Source of the DNA: an uncultured Bacteroides sp.
GTDB lineage: Bacteria > Bacteroidota > Bacteroidia > Bacteroidales > Bacteroidaceae
Assembly: GCF_910578895.1 (NCBI RefSeq)
Contig: NZ_CAJTSC010000052.1
Coordinates: 1-20,907, forward strand
Reading direction: 5' to 3'
DNA: 20,907 nucleotides
Shown here: positions 1 to 6,723 of the stretch, piece by piece
Layout: each line of letters begins with the position of its first letter
Position numbering within the stretch: the stretch's first letter is position 1
The notes under the pieces: generated by a model
What the model saw: only the letters and a program-made list of their open reading frames with translations
The model's database searches: none
What the model was told of the DNA's origin: nothing
Program-made: the position numbers and the translations under genes

Positions 1-63
1 GCATTAACATCGCTCGCGATAGACATTAATGTCTCTCGCGACAGGCATTAATGTCTATCGCGA
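1..63. repeat. 22-bp tandem palindromic repeat, cut by window edge
   Basis: Two full units (15-36 and 37-58) match at 19 of 22 positions. Bases 1-14 match the last 14 positions of the unit at 10 of 14, and 59-63 begin another copy that decays quickly. Each unit is itself palindromic around AGACATTAATGTCT (21-34), with CGCGA/TCGCG flanks. The arms 15-31 and 46-62 form a perfect 17-bp inverted repeat. The array evidently continues left of the window. There are no spacers, so it is not CRISPR. Function unknown. Confidence 0.75.
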
Positions 64-463
64 ACCATGTCAATGCCGCTCGAAAAAGATACCGTTTTCC
101 GGCAAACGGGATGCCCGCACGCGACATTTCCGGCATTTTTCCCTTCCAGTTGGTTTGTAAACATTTCGCTATTGCGCTGATTGTCGGAAAGATGGGCGCA
201 TTCCGTTCCGTTTTTTCCCATCGGCAGTACGCAAGGACGGAAAAAAACGATTCTGCGGCAACGGGAAATACAGATTGTCAACAGATGTGGGCGGAATGAC
301 AAAAAGACAAAACGAAGAGCCTGTCCGGTTTTTCCTCAGAAAGAACGGCCGAAAGACTATGCCGAAGGAGCCAAAGGGGTTAAAGGGAGTCAAAGGCGTG
401 CCCGCCCCCGACTCCCTTGTGCGGCATCTGCATTAATTGCATATAAAGGATAAAAAAAACGCT
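64..463. other. gene-free region upstream of argR
   Basis: No convincing gene is present. Open frames on both strands overlap one another, look like no family I know, and have no promoter or ribosome binding site. Two hairpins can be seen. One has arms 209-218 and 239-249, pairing a T6 tract with an A7 tract around a 20-nt loop. The other has perfect 9-bp arms AAGGGAGTC (383-391) and GACTCCCTT (410-418), with a further GGCG/CGCC pairing in the loop. Either could end transcription from a gene left of the window, but neither has a clean T-run. Confidence 0.5.
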
Positions 464-467
464 ATTC

Positions 468-501
468 TTGCATATTCTTTCCAAAATATTCCCTATTTTT
501 G
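468..501 (+). promoter_or_regulatory. argR operon promoter
   Basis: TATTTTTG at 494-501 fits the Bacteroides -7 consensus TAnnTTTG. A TTG at 468-470 is a possible -33 element, but the spacing is slightly long. The start codon at 531 leaves a leader of roughly 20-25 nt, which contains the candidate ArgR site. Confidence 0.6.
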
Positions 502-510
502 CGCCATTCT

Positions 511-526
511 AAGAATAATTATACAA
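511..526 (+). promoter_or_regulatory. candidate ArgR operator (ARG box)
   Basis: AAGAATAATTATACAA is close to the classical ARG box TGAAT-wwww-ATTCA. The only core mismatches are the first T of the left half and one T in the right half. It lies between the -7 element and the argR start codon, where bound ArgR would block initiation of the whole arg operon. The consensus comes from other phyla, so the match is suggestive only. Confidence 0.5.
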
Positions 527-530
527 AAAC

Positions 531-1004
531 ATGAAAAAGAAAGCCAATCGGTTAGATGCTATCAAGATGATAATTTCGAGCAAGGAAATCAGTTCTCAGG
601 AAGAGCTGTTGCAGTCTTTGGGTAAAGAGGGGTTTGAACTGACGCAAGCCACCTTGTCGCGCGACTTGAAACAGCTGAAAGTGGCGAAAGCAGCCAATAT
701 AAACGGGAAATATGTATATGTCCTGCCCAACAACATCATGTACAAACGCAGCAACGGCCAAAGTGCCAGCGAGATGCTGATGAACAGCGGCTTTGTCTCA
801 CTCCATTTCTCCGGAAACATCGCAGTCATCCGTACCCGTCCGGGCTATGCCAGCAGCATGGCTTACGACATCGACAACCGCGAATGTCCCGCCGTATTGG
901 GCACCATAGCCGGAGACGACACTATCATGATGGTGCTGCAAGAGTCCGCATCCCATGACGAGGTGCGTGAATTCCTGTCGCAAATTATCCCTAACATGAA
1001 GTAA
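531..1004 (+). CDS. argR: arginine repressor ArgR
   Basis: A 157-residue protein of normal length for the family. Residues 1-70 form the winged helix-turn-helix, with the recognition segment TQATLSRDLKQL (38-49). Residues 80-157 form the arginine-binding, hexamer-forming domain, whose GTIAGDDTI (124-132) carries the paired aspartates D129/D130 that contact arginine in known ArgR proteins. By family knowledge it represses arginine synthesis when arginine is plentiful. It is the first gene of the arg cluster, with a 34-nt gap to the next gene, and an ARG-box-like site lies in its own leader, so autoregulation together with control of the downstream genes is likely. The ATG at 531 is the only start that gives the full N-terminal helix. 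Confidence 0.95.
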   Translation: MKKKANRLDAIKMIISSKEISSQEELLQSLGKEGFELTQATLSRDLKQLKVAKAANINGKYVYVLPNNIMYKRSNGQSASEMLMNSGFVSLHFSGNIAVIRTRPGYASSMAYDIDNRECPAVLGTIAGDDTIMMVLQESASHDEVREFLSQIIPNMK

Positions 1005-1038
1005 ATCAGTATAACCATAATATAACGAGACAAAAGAA

Positions 1039-1596
1039 ATGGATTCGAAACAGATTGATGTGATGGTGGCTGATGCCTCACATGAAGTTTACGTGGATAA
1101 GATTTTGGATACCATCCGGGAGGCTGCCAAAGTACGCGGAACGGGCATCGCAGAGCGCACGCATGAATATGTGGCAACGAAAATGAAAGAGGGAAAAGCC
1201 ATCATAGCCCTATGCGGAGAAGAGTTTGCGGGATTCACCTACATAGAGAGCTGGGGGAACAAGCAGTATGTGGCTACATCGGGACTTATCGTGCATCCCG
1301 ACTTCCGCGGCCTGGGACTGGCAAAGCGCATCAAGACGGCTTCTTTCCGCCTGGCACGCCTGCGTTGGCCCAAAGCCAAGATTTTCAGCCTGACCAGCGG
1401 AGCGGCTGTCATGAAGATGAATACCGAACTGGGCTACGTGCCGGTGACCTTCAATGAACTGACAGACGACGAGGCTTTCTGGAAAGGATGCGAGGGCTGT
1501 ATCAACCATGACATACTGGTAGCCAAGAACCGGAAGTTCTGCATCTGCACGGCGATGCTTTACGACCCGGAGCTGCACGAAGAGGATAAAATATAA
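1039..1596 (+). CDS. GNAT acyltransferase, probable N-acyl(succinyl)glutamate synthase
   Basis: A 185-residue GNAT-fold protein. The acyl-CoA-binding motif A is visible as SGLIVHPDFRGLGLAKRI (81-98), with the R90-G-L-G-L-A phosphate-binding turn. It sits between argR and argG, so a role in arginine synthesis is strongly suggested. Bacteroides uses N-succinylated intermediates (its transcarbamylase acts on N-succinylornithine), and a classical ArgA or ArgJ is not seen here, so I infer that this enzyme acylates glutamate, probably with succinyl-CoA. From memory, the B. thetaiotaomicron gene at this position has been linked genetically to this step. An oddity is the C-terminal cysteine pattern C151-x2-C154 and C168-x-C170, which could bind a metal. 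The substrate cannot be read from sequence alone. Confidence 0.8.
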   Translation: MDSKQIDVMVADASHEVYVDKILDTIREAAKVRGTGIAERTHEYVATKMKEGKAIIALCGEEFAGFTYIESWGNKQYVATSGLIVHPDFRGLGLAKRIKTASFRLARLRWPKAKIFSLTSGAAVMKMNTELGYVPVTFNELTDDEAFWKGCEGCINHDILVAKNRKFCICTAMLYDPELHEEDKI

Positions 1597-1606
1597 ATTA
1601 ATTATA

Positions 1607-1682
1607 AATTATGAATTTGGAATTATGGATGGACTGACCGGGGCCGTTGTGAACCTCAACCCATAATTCATAATTCAAAATT
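1607..1682. repeat. intergenic inverted repeat before argG
   Basis: Arms 1607-1628 and 1661-1682 pair at 19 of 22 positions, with a perfect 9-bp inner stem (GAATTATGG / CCATAATTC) around a GC-richer 32-nt loop. The right arm ends 17 nt before the argG start codon. It resembles elements before argD and the acyl-CoA synthetase gene. It may be a mobile or miniature repeat, or an RNA structure affecting translation or readthrough. Confidence 0.65.
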
Positions 1683-1699
1683 CAAGATTCATAACCCTT

Positions 1700-2911
1700 A
1701 TGGAAAAGAAGAAAAAAGTAGTAGTAGCATTCAGTGGCGGTCTGGACACCTCGTTCACGGTGATGTATCTTGCCAAGGAGAAAGGATACGAAGTTTATGC
1801 GGCTTGCGCCAACACCGGCGGTTTCAGCCCGGAGCAGCTGAAGACAAACGAAGAGAACGCCTACAAGCTGGGTGCCGTAAAATATATCACGCTGGACGTG
1901 ACGCAGGAATATTATGAGAAGAGCCTGAAATACATGGTGTACGGCAATGTGCTGCGCAACGGCACGTATCCTATCTCCGTGAGTTCCGAACGTATATTCC
2001 AGGCGCTTGCCATCGCCCGCTATGCCAATGAAATCGGCGCGGATGCCATCGCCCACGGCTCGACGGGGGCAGGCAACGACCAAATCCGTTTCGACATGAC
2101 GTTCCTTGTCATGGCGCCGGGCGTGGAAATCATCACGCTGACGCGCGACATGGCACTGAGCCGCCAGGAAGAGATAGACTACCTGAACAAACACGGTTTC
2201 GCAGCCGACTTCACCAAACTGAAATATTCCTATAACGTAGGACTGTGGGGCACTTCCATTTGCGGTGGCGAGATTTTGGACTCCGCACAAGGGCTTCCCG
2301 AAAGCGCTTACCTGAAGCACTGCACCAAAGAGGGCAGCGAACAGTTGCGCCTGACGTTCGAAAAAGGAGAACTGAAGGCTGTCAACGGCGAGAAGTTCGA
2401 CGATCCTGTCAAGGCTATCCAGAAAGTAGAGGAAATCGGTGCGGCTTACGGCATCGGACGCGACATGCACGTGGGCGACACGATTATCGGCATCAAGGGC
2501 CGCGTAGGTTTCGAGGCTGCCGCTCCCATGCTGATTATCGGCGCGCACAAGTTCCTGGAGAAATACACGTTGAGCAAATGGCAACAGTATTGGAAAGACC
2601 AGGTGGCGAACTGGTATGGCATGTTCCTGCACGAAAGCCAATACCTGGAACCGGTGATGCGCGACATCGAAGCCATGCTGGAATCTTCGCAACGCAACGT
2701 CAACGGTACTGCCATCCTTGAGCTTCGCCCGCTCTCATTCTTTACCGTAGGCGTAGAAAGCGAGGACGACCTTGTGAAGAACAAATTCGGCGAATACGGC
2801 GAAATGCAGAAAGGCTGGACCGCAGAGGATGCCAAAGGCTTCATCAAAGTGACCAGCACCGCCCTGCGCGCTTATTATGCCAACCACCGGGAAGAGAAAG
2901 AAAACATTTGA
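1700..2911 (+). CDS. argG: argininosuccinate synthase
   Basis: A 403-residue protein of normal family length. It joins citrulline and aspartate using ATP to give argininosuccinate, the step before ArgH. The N-terminal nucleotide-binding domain has the PP-loop SGGLDTS (12-18). The synthase signature HGSTGAGNDQIRFD (119-132) contains the aspartate- and citrulline-contacting region. The start at 1700 puts the PP-loop at the expected distance. A 103-nt gap with an inverted repeat separates it from the GNAT gene, and argC starts 22 nt after its stop. Nothing suggests damage. argH and the transcarbamylase gene are not in the window. Confidence 0.96.
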   Translation: MEKKKKVVVAFSGGLDTSFTVMYLAKEKGYEVYAACANTGGFSPEQLKTNEENAYKLGAVKYITLDVTQEYYEKSLKYMVYGNVLRNGTYPISVSSERIFQALAIARYANEIGADAIAHGSTGAGNDQIRFDMTFLVMAPGVEIITLTRDMALSRQEEIDYLNKHGFAADFTKLKYSYNVGLWGTSICGGEILDSAQGLPESAYLKHCTKEGSEQLRLTFEKGELKAVNGEKFDDPVKAIQKVEEIGAAYGIGRDMHVGDTIIGIKGRVGFEAAAPMLIIGAHKFLEKYTLSKWQQYWKDQVANWYGMFLHESQYLEPVMRDIEAMLESSQRNVNGTAILELRPLSFFTVGVESEDDLVKNKFGEYGEMQKGWTAEDAKGFIKVTSTALRAYYANHREEKENI

Positions 2912-2933
2912 TTCATAGAAAAGAAACTGCAAT

Positions 2934-3902
2934 ATGATTAAAGTAGGAATCATCGGCGGAGCCGGATACACGGCGGGCGAACTGATACGTCTGTTGCTGA
3001 ATCATCCCGAAGCGGAAATCGTATTCATCAACAGTTCGAGCAATGCCGGCAACAAGATTGCCGACGTACATGAAGGGTTGTACGGAGAGACGGACTTGGT
3101 ATTCACCGACGAACTTCCGTTGGACAAGATCGACGTGCTGTTCTTCTGTACGGCACACGGCGATACCAGGAAATTCATGGAAAGCCATAACGTGCCGGAA
3201 GATTTGAAGATAATCGACCTCTCCATGGACTATCGCATCAAAAGCGACGACCATGACTTCATTTACGGCCTTCCCGAACTGAACCGCAGGGCAACCTGCA
3301 CGGCAAAACATGTAGCCAACCCCGGATGCTTCGCCACCTGCATCCAACTGGGGCTGCTTCCGCTTGCCAAGCATCTGATGCTGAACGGCGACATCATGGT
3401 AAACGCCATCACCGGTAGCACCGGCGCAGGCGTGAAACCGGGAGCCACCAGCCACTTCAGCTGGCGCAACAACAACATGAGCGTGTACAAAGCCTTCGAG
3501 CACCAGCACGTGCCCGAAATCAAACAGTCGCTCAAGCAACTCCAGAACAGCTTTGATGCGGACATTGACTTCATCCCCTATCGTGGCGATTTCCCCCGCG
3601 GCATCTTTACCACAATCGTACTAAAGACCAAAGTGGCGCTGGAAGAGATTGTACGTATGTACGAGGAGTATTATGCCAAAGATTCCTTTACGCATATCGT
3701 CAATAAGAACATCGACCTGAAGCAGGTGGTAAACACCAACAAATGCCTTATCCACTTGGAGAAGCATGGCGACAAGTTGCTTATTATCTCTTGCATAGAC
3801 AACCTGCTGAAGGGCGCCAGCGGCCAGGCGGTACACAACATGAACCTGATGTTCAACCTGGAAGAGACTGTAGGGCTCCGGCTGAAACCGAGCGCATTTT
3901 AA
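2934..3902 (+). CDS. argC: N-acyl-gamma-glutamyl-phosphate reductase
   Basis: A 322-residue protein. It reduces the acylated glutamyl phosphate to the semialdehyde with NADPH. The N-terminal Rossmann fold begins with GIIGGAGYTAGELIRLL (5-21). The catalytic cysteine is C132 in NPGCFATC (129-136). GSTGAGVKP and the segment LLKGASGQAVHNMNLMF near the C-terminus are typical of ArgC. In Bacteroides the substrate is expected to be the N-succinyl form, because the pathway there runs on succinylated intermediates; this is inferred from the genus, not from this sequence. It lies 22 nt after argG and 121 nt before argD, in one transcription unit. Confidence 0.95.
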   Translation: MIKVGIIGGAGYTAGELIRLLLNHPEAEIVFINSSSNAGNKIADVHEGLYGETDLVFTDELPLDKIDVLFFCTAHGDTRKFMESHNVPEDLKIIDLSMDYRIKSDDHDFIYGLPELNRRATCTAKHVANPGCFATCIQLGLLPLAKHLMLNGDIMVNAITGSTGAGVKPGATSHFSWRNNNMSVYKAFEHQHVPEIKQSLKQLQNSFDADIDFIPYRGDFPRGIFTTIVLKTKVALEEIVRMYEEYYAKDSFTHIVNKNIDLKQVVNTNKCLIHLEKHGDKLLIISCIDNLLKGASGQAVHNMNLMFNLEETVGLRLKPSAF

Positions 3903-3954
3903 CGGCATGCCTCCTCAATCAAAACAGTAAAAAAAACAACACGAATGCAGAACA

Positions 3955-4016
3955 GAAGAATCCCCGCTTGCATCCGCCATCCGGAGATTCTTCATTCTTC
4001 ATTCCTAATCCTTCAT
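3955..4016. repeat. intergenic inverted repeat before argD
   Basis: GAAGAATC (3955-3962) pairs perfectly with GATTCTTC (3986-3993). A further CCG/CGG pairing inside it follows one mismatch. The right arm continues as a run of TTCATT-like units to about 4016, just before the argD start codon at 4024. The layout matches the elements before argG and the acyl-CoA synthetase gene, though this copy is weaker. Confidence 0.5.
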
Positions 4017-4023
4017 TAAAACC

Positions 4024-5145
4024 ATGAACTTATTCGATGTATATCCCCTTTTTGACATCAACATTGTCAAAGGAAAAGGCTGCCACGTATGGGACGATAA
4101 AGGTACGGAATACCTCGACCTCTATGGCGGGCATGCAGTAATCTCTATCGGGCATGCACATCCGCATTATGCAGAGGCAATCGGCAGGCAAGTAGCGACA
4201 CTCGGGTTTTATTCCAACTCCGTTATCAACAAACTGCAACAACAACTGGCGGAACGGCTGGGCAAGGCGTGCGGCTATGACGACTACTCGCTGTTCCTCA
4301 TCAACAGCGGCGCCGAAGCCAACGAGAATGCGCTGAAACTTGCCTCTTTCCACAACGGGCGCACCCGTGTGGTTTCTTTCTCCAAAGCTTTCCACGGACG
4401 TACCTCGCTGGCAGTGGAAATGACCGACAACCCCAAAATCATCGCCCCCATCAACGACTGCGGACATGTGACTTATCTGCCGCTGAATGACACGGAGGCA
4501 ATGAAAGCCGAACTGGCAAAGGGGGATGTCTGTGCGGTAATCATCGAAGGCATCCAGGGAGTGGGCGGCATACAGTTGCCGTCCGACGATTTCATGCATG
4601 CCTTGCGCGAGACTTGCACGAAATACAACACCATACTGGTCTTGGATGAGATCCAGAGCGGCTACGGACGTAGCGGCAAGTTCTTCGCACACCAATACAG
4701 CGGCATCAAAGCCGACATCATCACCGTGGCAAAAGGCATAGGCAACGGTTTCCCGATGGGAGGCGTGCTTATCAGCCCGATGTTCACTCCCATATACGGA
4801 CAACTCGGGACTACGTTCGGCGGCAACCACCTGGCTTGCAGCGCCGCGCTTGCCGTACTGGATGTCATCGAACAGGAAGGGCTTGTGGAAAACGCAGCCA
4901 ACGTGGGCACATACCTGCTGGAGGAACTGAAGAAATTCCCGCAAATCAAAGAGGTGCGCGGACGCGGCTTGATGATTGGCATCGAATTTGAACAGCCCAT
5001 CAAAGAACTGCGCCTGAAACTCCTGAAAGAGCAGCATGTATTTACCGGGGTCAGCGGCACGAACGTCATTCGCCTGTTGCCGCCTCTGTGCCTCAGCATG
5101 GACGAGGCGAACCTCTTTCTTGAACGTTTCAAGAAAGTGCTTTGA
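4024..5145 (+). CDS. argD: acyl-ornithine aminotransferase
   Basis: A 373-residue class-III PLP aminotransferase. It converts the N-acylglutamate semialdehyde to N-acylornithine with glutamate as donor. Visible landmarks are NSGAEANENALK (94-105, cofactor phosphate region), D208 in LVLDEIQSGYGR (contacts the pyridine nitrogen), and the Schiff-base lysine K237 in TVAKGIGNGFPMGG. The GTTFGGNHLACSAA segment is also typical. In Bacteroides the natural substrate is probably N-succinylornithine. It is the last gene of the arg unit and is followed 30 nt later by a terminator stem. The start at 4024 is supported because the conserved N-terminal segment begins immediately. Confidence 0.94.
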   Translation: MNLFDVYPLFDINIVKGKGCHVWDDKGTEYLDLYGGHAVISIGHAHPHYAEAIGRQVATLGFYSNSVINKLQQQLAERLGKACGYDDYSLFLINSGAEANENALKLASFHNGRTRVVSFSKAFHGRTSLAVEMTDNPKIIAPINDCGHVTYLPLNDTEAMKAELAKGDVCAVIIEGIQGVGGIQLPSDDFMHALRETCTKYNTILVLDEIQSGYGRSGKFFAHQYSGIKADIITVAKGIGNGFPMGGVLISPMFTPIYGQLGTTFGGNHLACSAALAVLDVIEQEGLVENAANVGTYLLEELKKFPQIKEVRGRGLMIGIEFEQPIKELRLKLLKEQHVFTGVSGTNVIRLLPPLCLSMDEANLFLERFKKVL

Positions 5146-5175
5146 CAACCGATAAATAATCAGCCGATAAAAGAG

Positions 5176-5217
5176 ACGACCGAAAGAAGAATACCTTCCT
5201 GTTTCGGTCGTTCTTTT
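5176..5217 (+). terminator. rho-independent terminator after argD
   Basis: A perfect 10-bp stem, ACGACCGAAA (5176-5185) with TTTCGGTCGT (5202-5211), encloses a 16-nt loop. It is followed by TCTTTTA, so it should end the arg transcript. Confidence 0.85.
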
Positions 5218-5229
5218 ATAGAAAATCTT

Positions 5230-5237
5230 TACCTTTG
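5230..5237 (+). promoter_or_regulatory. proC promoter, -7 element
   Basis: TACCTTTG matches the Bacteroides -7 consensus exactly. It lies only 18 nt after the terminator stem of argD and 32 nt before the proC start, so the second operon seems to begin here. Any -33 element would fall within the terminator hairpin; no clear TTTG is seen there. Confidence 0.65.
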
Positions 5238-5269
5238 CCAAAGGACAACATTTTAAATTACAAGACGAT

Positions 5270-6043
5270 ATGAGAACAGCGATTATTGGTGCAGGAAACA
5301 TGGGCGGAGCCATCGCCCGGGGTTTGGCTAAAGGAACCGTCATCCCTGCCAATGACATCATCGTTTCCAATCCCACGCAAAGCAAACTGGATGCACTGAA
5401 GGCTGAGTTTCCCGCTTTACAGACCACACGCGACAACCAGGAAGCCGTCGACGGTGCCGGGCTTATCATACTTGCCGTAAAACCGTGGCTGATAAAACCT
5501 GTGGTAAGCGAACTGAAACTGAAAAGCAAACAGATACTTATCTCCGTAGCTGCGGGCGTGCCTTTTGAAGAATTGGCACACTATGTGGCAGACAAGGGAA
5601 TGACCATGTTCCGCCTTATCCCCAATACCGCAATCAGCGAAATGGAGAGCATGACAATTATCTCGAGCCGGAATGCAAGCAAGGAACAGGAACAGCTGCT
5701 GCTCGATATCTTCAACCAAATGGGGCTTGCCATGCTGGTTCCCGAAGAAAAAATCGCGGCAGCCACTGCCATGACATCCTGCGGCATTGCCTACGTGTTG
5801 AAATATATCCAGGCAGCCATGCAGGCGGGAATAGAGCTGGGCATCTACCCCAAAGACGGAATGCGCATGATAGCCCAATCGGTAAAAGGTGCCGCCGAAC
5901 TGATACTGAACAACGATACGCATCCCGGCATAGAGATTGACAAAGTATGCACTCCCGGCGGAATTACCATCAAAGGCATCAACGAACTGGAACATCAAGG
6001 ATTCTCTTCAGCCGTTATCAATGCCATCAAAGCAAGTAAATAA
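5270..6043 (+). CDS. proC: pyrroline-5-carboxylate reductase
   Basis: A 257-residue protein, slightly short but normal. It reduces pyrroline-5-carboxylate to proline with NAD(P)H. The N-terminal dinucleotide fold has GAGNMGGAIARG (7-18). AVKPW (69-73) stands where AVKPQ is usual. FRLIPNTA (114-121) and the C-terminal signature CTPGGITIKGINELE (227-241) are diagnostic. It follows the arg genes but has its own promoter. Glutamate and ornithine metabolism link proline and arginine, which makes the proximity sensible. The HTH-cupin gene starts 31 nt after its stop, suggesting co-transcription. Confidence 0.95.
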   Translation: MRTAIIGAGNMGGAIARGLAKGTVIPANDIIVSNPTQSKLDALKAEFPALQTTRDNQEAVDGAGLIILAVKPWLIKPVVSELKLKSKQILISVAAGVPFEELAHYVADKGMTMFRLIPNTAISEMESMTIISSRNASKEQEQLLLDIFNQMGLAMLVPEEKIAAATAMTSCGIAYVLKYIQAAMQAGIELGIYPKDGMRMIAQSVKGAAELILNNDTHPGIEIDKVCTPGGITIKGINELEHQGFSSAVINAIKASK

Positions 6044-6074
6044 CAACAATACTAATCCACTTAACAAGAGCCTC

Positions 6075-6629
6075 ATGGACGAACAGATTAAACAAATAGC
6101 CGAACGCTTGCGCGGATTGCGCGAGGTATTGGAGTTGACAAGCGGAGACATCGCCCGCGACTGCGACATTCCGGTAGAGGAATACCGCCTTGCAGAAACC
6201 GGAGAAGTCGACATATCCGTCAGTATGCTGCAAAAGATAGCCCGCCATTACGGCATTGAACTGGACGCTCTGATGTTCGGCGAAGAGCCGAAAATGAGCA
6301 GTTACTTCCTGACCCGTGCAGGAAAGGGCACCAGCATCGAACGTACAAAAGCCTACAAATACCAGTCGCTGGCAGCCGGTTTCATGAACCGCGACGCCGA
6401 CCCGTTCATCGTCACCGTAGAACCGAAACCGGCGAATGAGCCGATACACTACAACAGCCATTCCGGACAGGAATTCAACCTCGTCCTGGAAGGTCGCATG
6501 CTGCTGAGCATCGATGGCAAAGAGTTGATTTTAAACGAAGGAGACAGCCTGTACTTCAACTCCAAACTGCCGCACGGCATGAAAGCACTGGACGGAAAGC
6601 AAGTGCGTTTCCTTGCCGTAATCATGTAA
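6075..6629 (+). CDS. XRE-family regulator with C-terminal cupin domain
   Basis: A 184-residue protein from the ATG at 6075. An upstream in-frame ATG inside proC would add 46 residues that resemble no domain, so I reject it. Residues 5-65 are a helix-turn-helix of the XRE type. Residues 105-184 are a cupin barrel with H129-x3-E133 in the first motif and H167 in the second, the usual metal or ligand positions. Such proteins sense a small molecule and regulate neighbouring metabolic genes. It lies directly before an acyl-CoA synthetase gene, so I infer that it controls that gene in response to an acid, acyl-CoA or related metabolite. The ligand is unknown. Confidence 0.88.
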   Translation: MDEQIKQIAERLRGLREVLELTSGDIARDCDIPVEEYRLAETGEVDISVSMLQKIARHYGIELDALMFGEEPKMSSYFLTRAGKGTSIERTKAYKYQSLAAGFMNRDADPFIVTVEPKPANEPIHYNSHSGQEFNLVLEGRMLLSIDGKELILNEGDSLYFNSKLPHGMKALDGKQVRFLAVIM

Positions 6630-6646
6630 ACAACAAAGAAATGGAA

Positions 6647-6714
6647 AATGAAGAATTGCGTTACATCGCCCCAACCGCACCGTATGGCAATTCCTCATTC
6701 TAAATTCTTCATTT
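6647..6714. repeat. intergenic inverted repeat before acyl-CoA synthetase gene
   Basis: The left arm 6647-6659 pairs at 12 of 13 positions with 6687-6699 around a 27-nt loop. The overlapping left arm 6646-6657 also pairs perfectly over 12 bp with AATTCTTCATTT (6703-6714), so two mutually exclusive hairpins are possible. The right end is 9 nt before the start codon at 6724. It is related in layout to the elements before argG and argD. Confidence 0.65.
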
Positions 6715-6723
6715 AAAAGAGTT

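Noticed and set aside
1..63. CRISPR array
   Set aside because: The units abut without spacers, and no cas gene is present.
48..453. Several open frames of 74-90 codons on both strands left of argR
   Set aside because: They overlap each other, carry no recognisable domain, have no promoter or ribosome binding site, and run through hairpins and the tandem repeat.
1682..2692. A 336-codon minus-strand frame opposite argG
   Set aside because: It lies wholly against the highly conserved argG and matches no family; it follows from GC-rich codon use in the real gene.
4030..5529. A 499-codon minus-strand frame opposite argD and the start of proC
   Set aside because: It spans a real gene, a strong terminator and a promoter of the other strand, and its sequence shows no domain.
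5937..6074. A longer start for the HTH-cupin gene inside proC
   Set aside because: The extra 46 residues are a frame-shifted reading of the conserved proC C-terminus. The ATG at 6075 starts right at the HTH domain.
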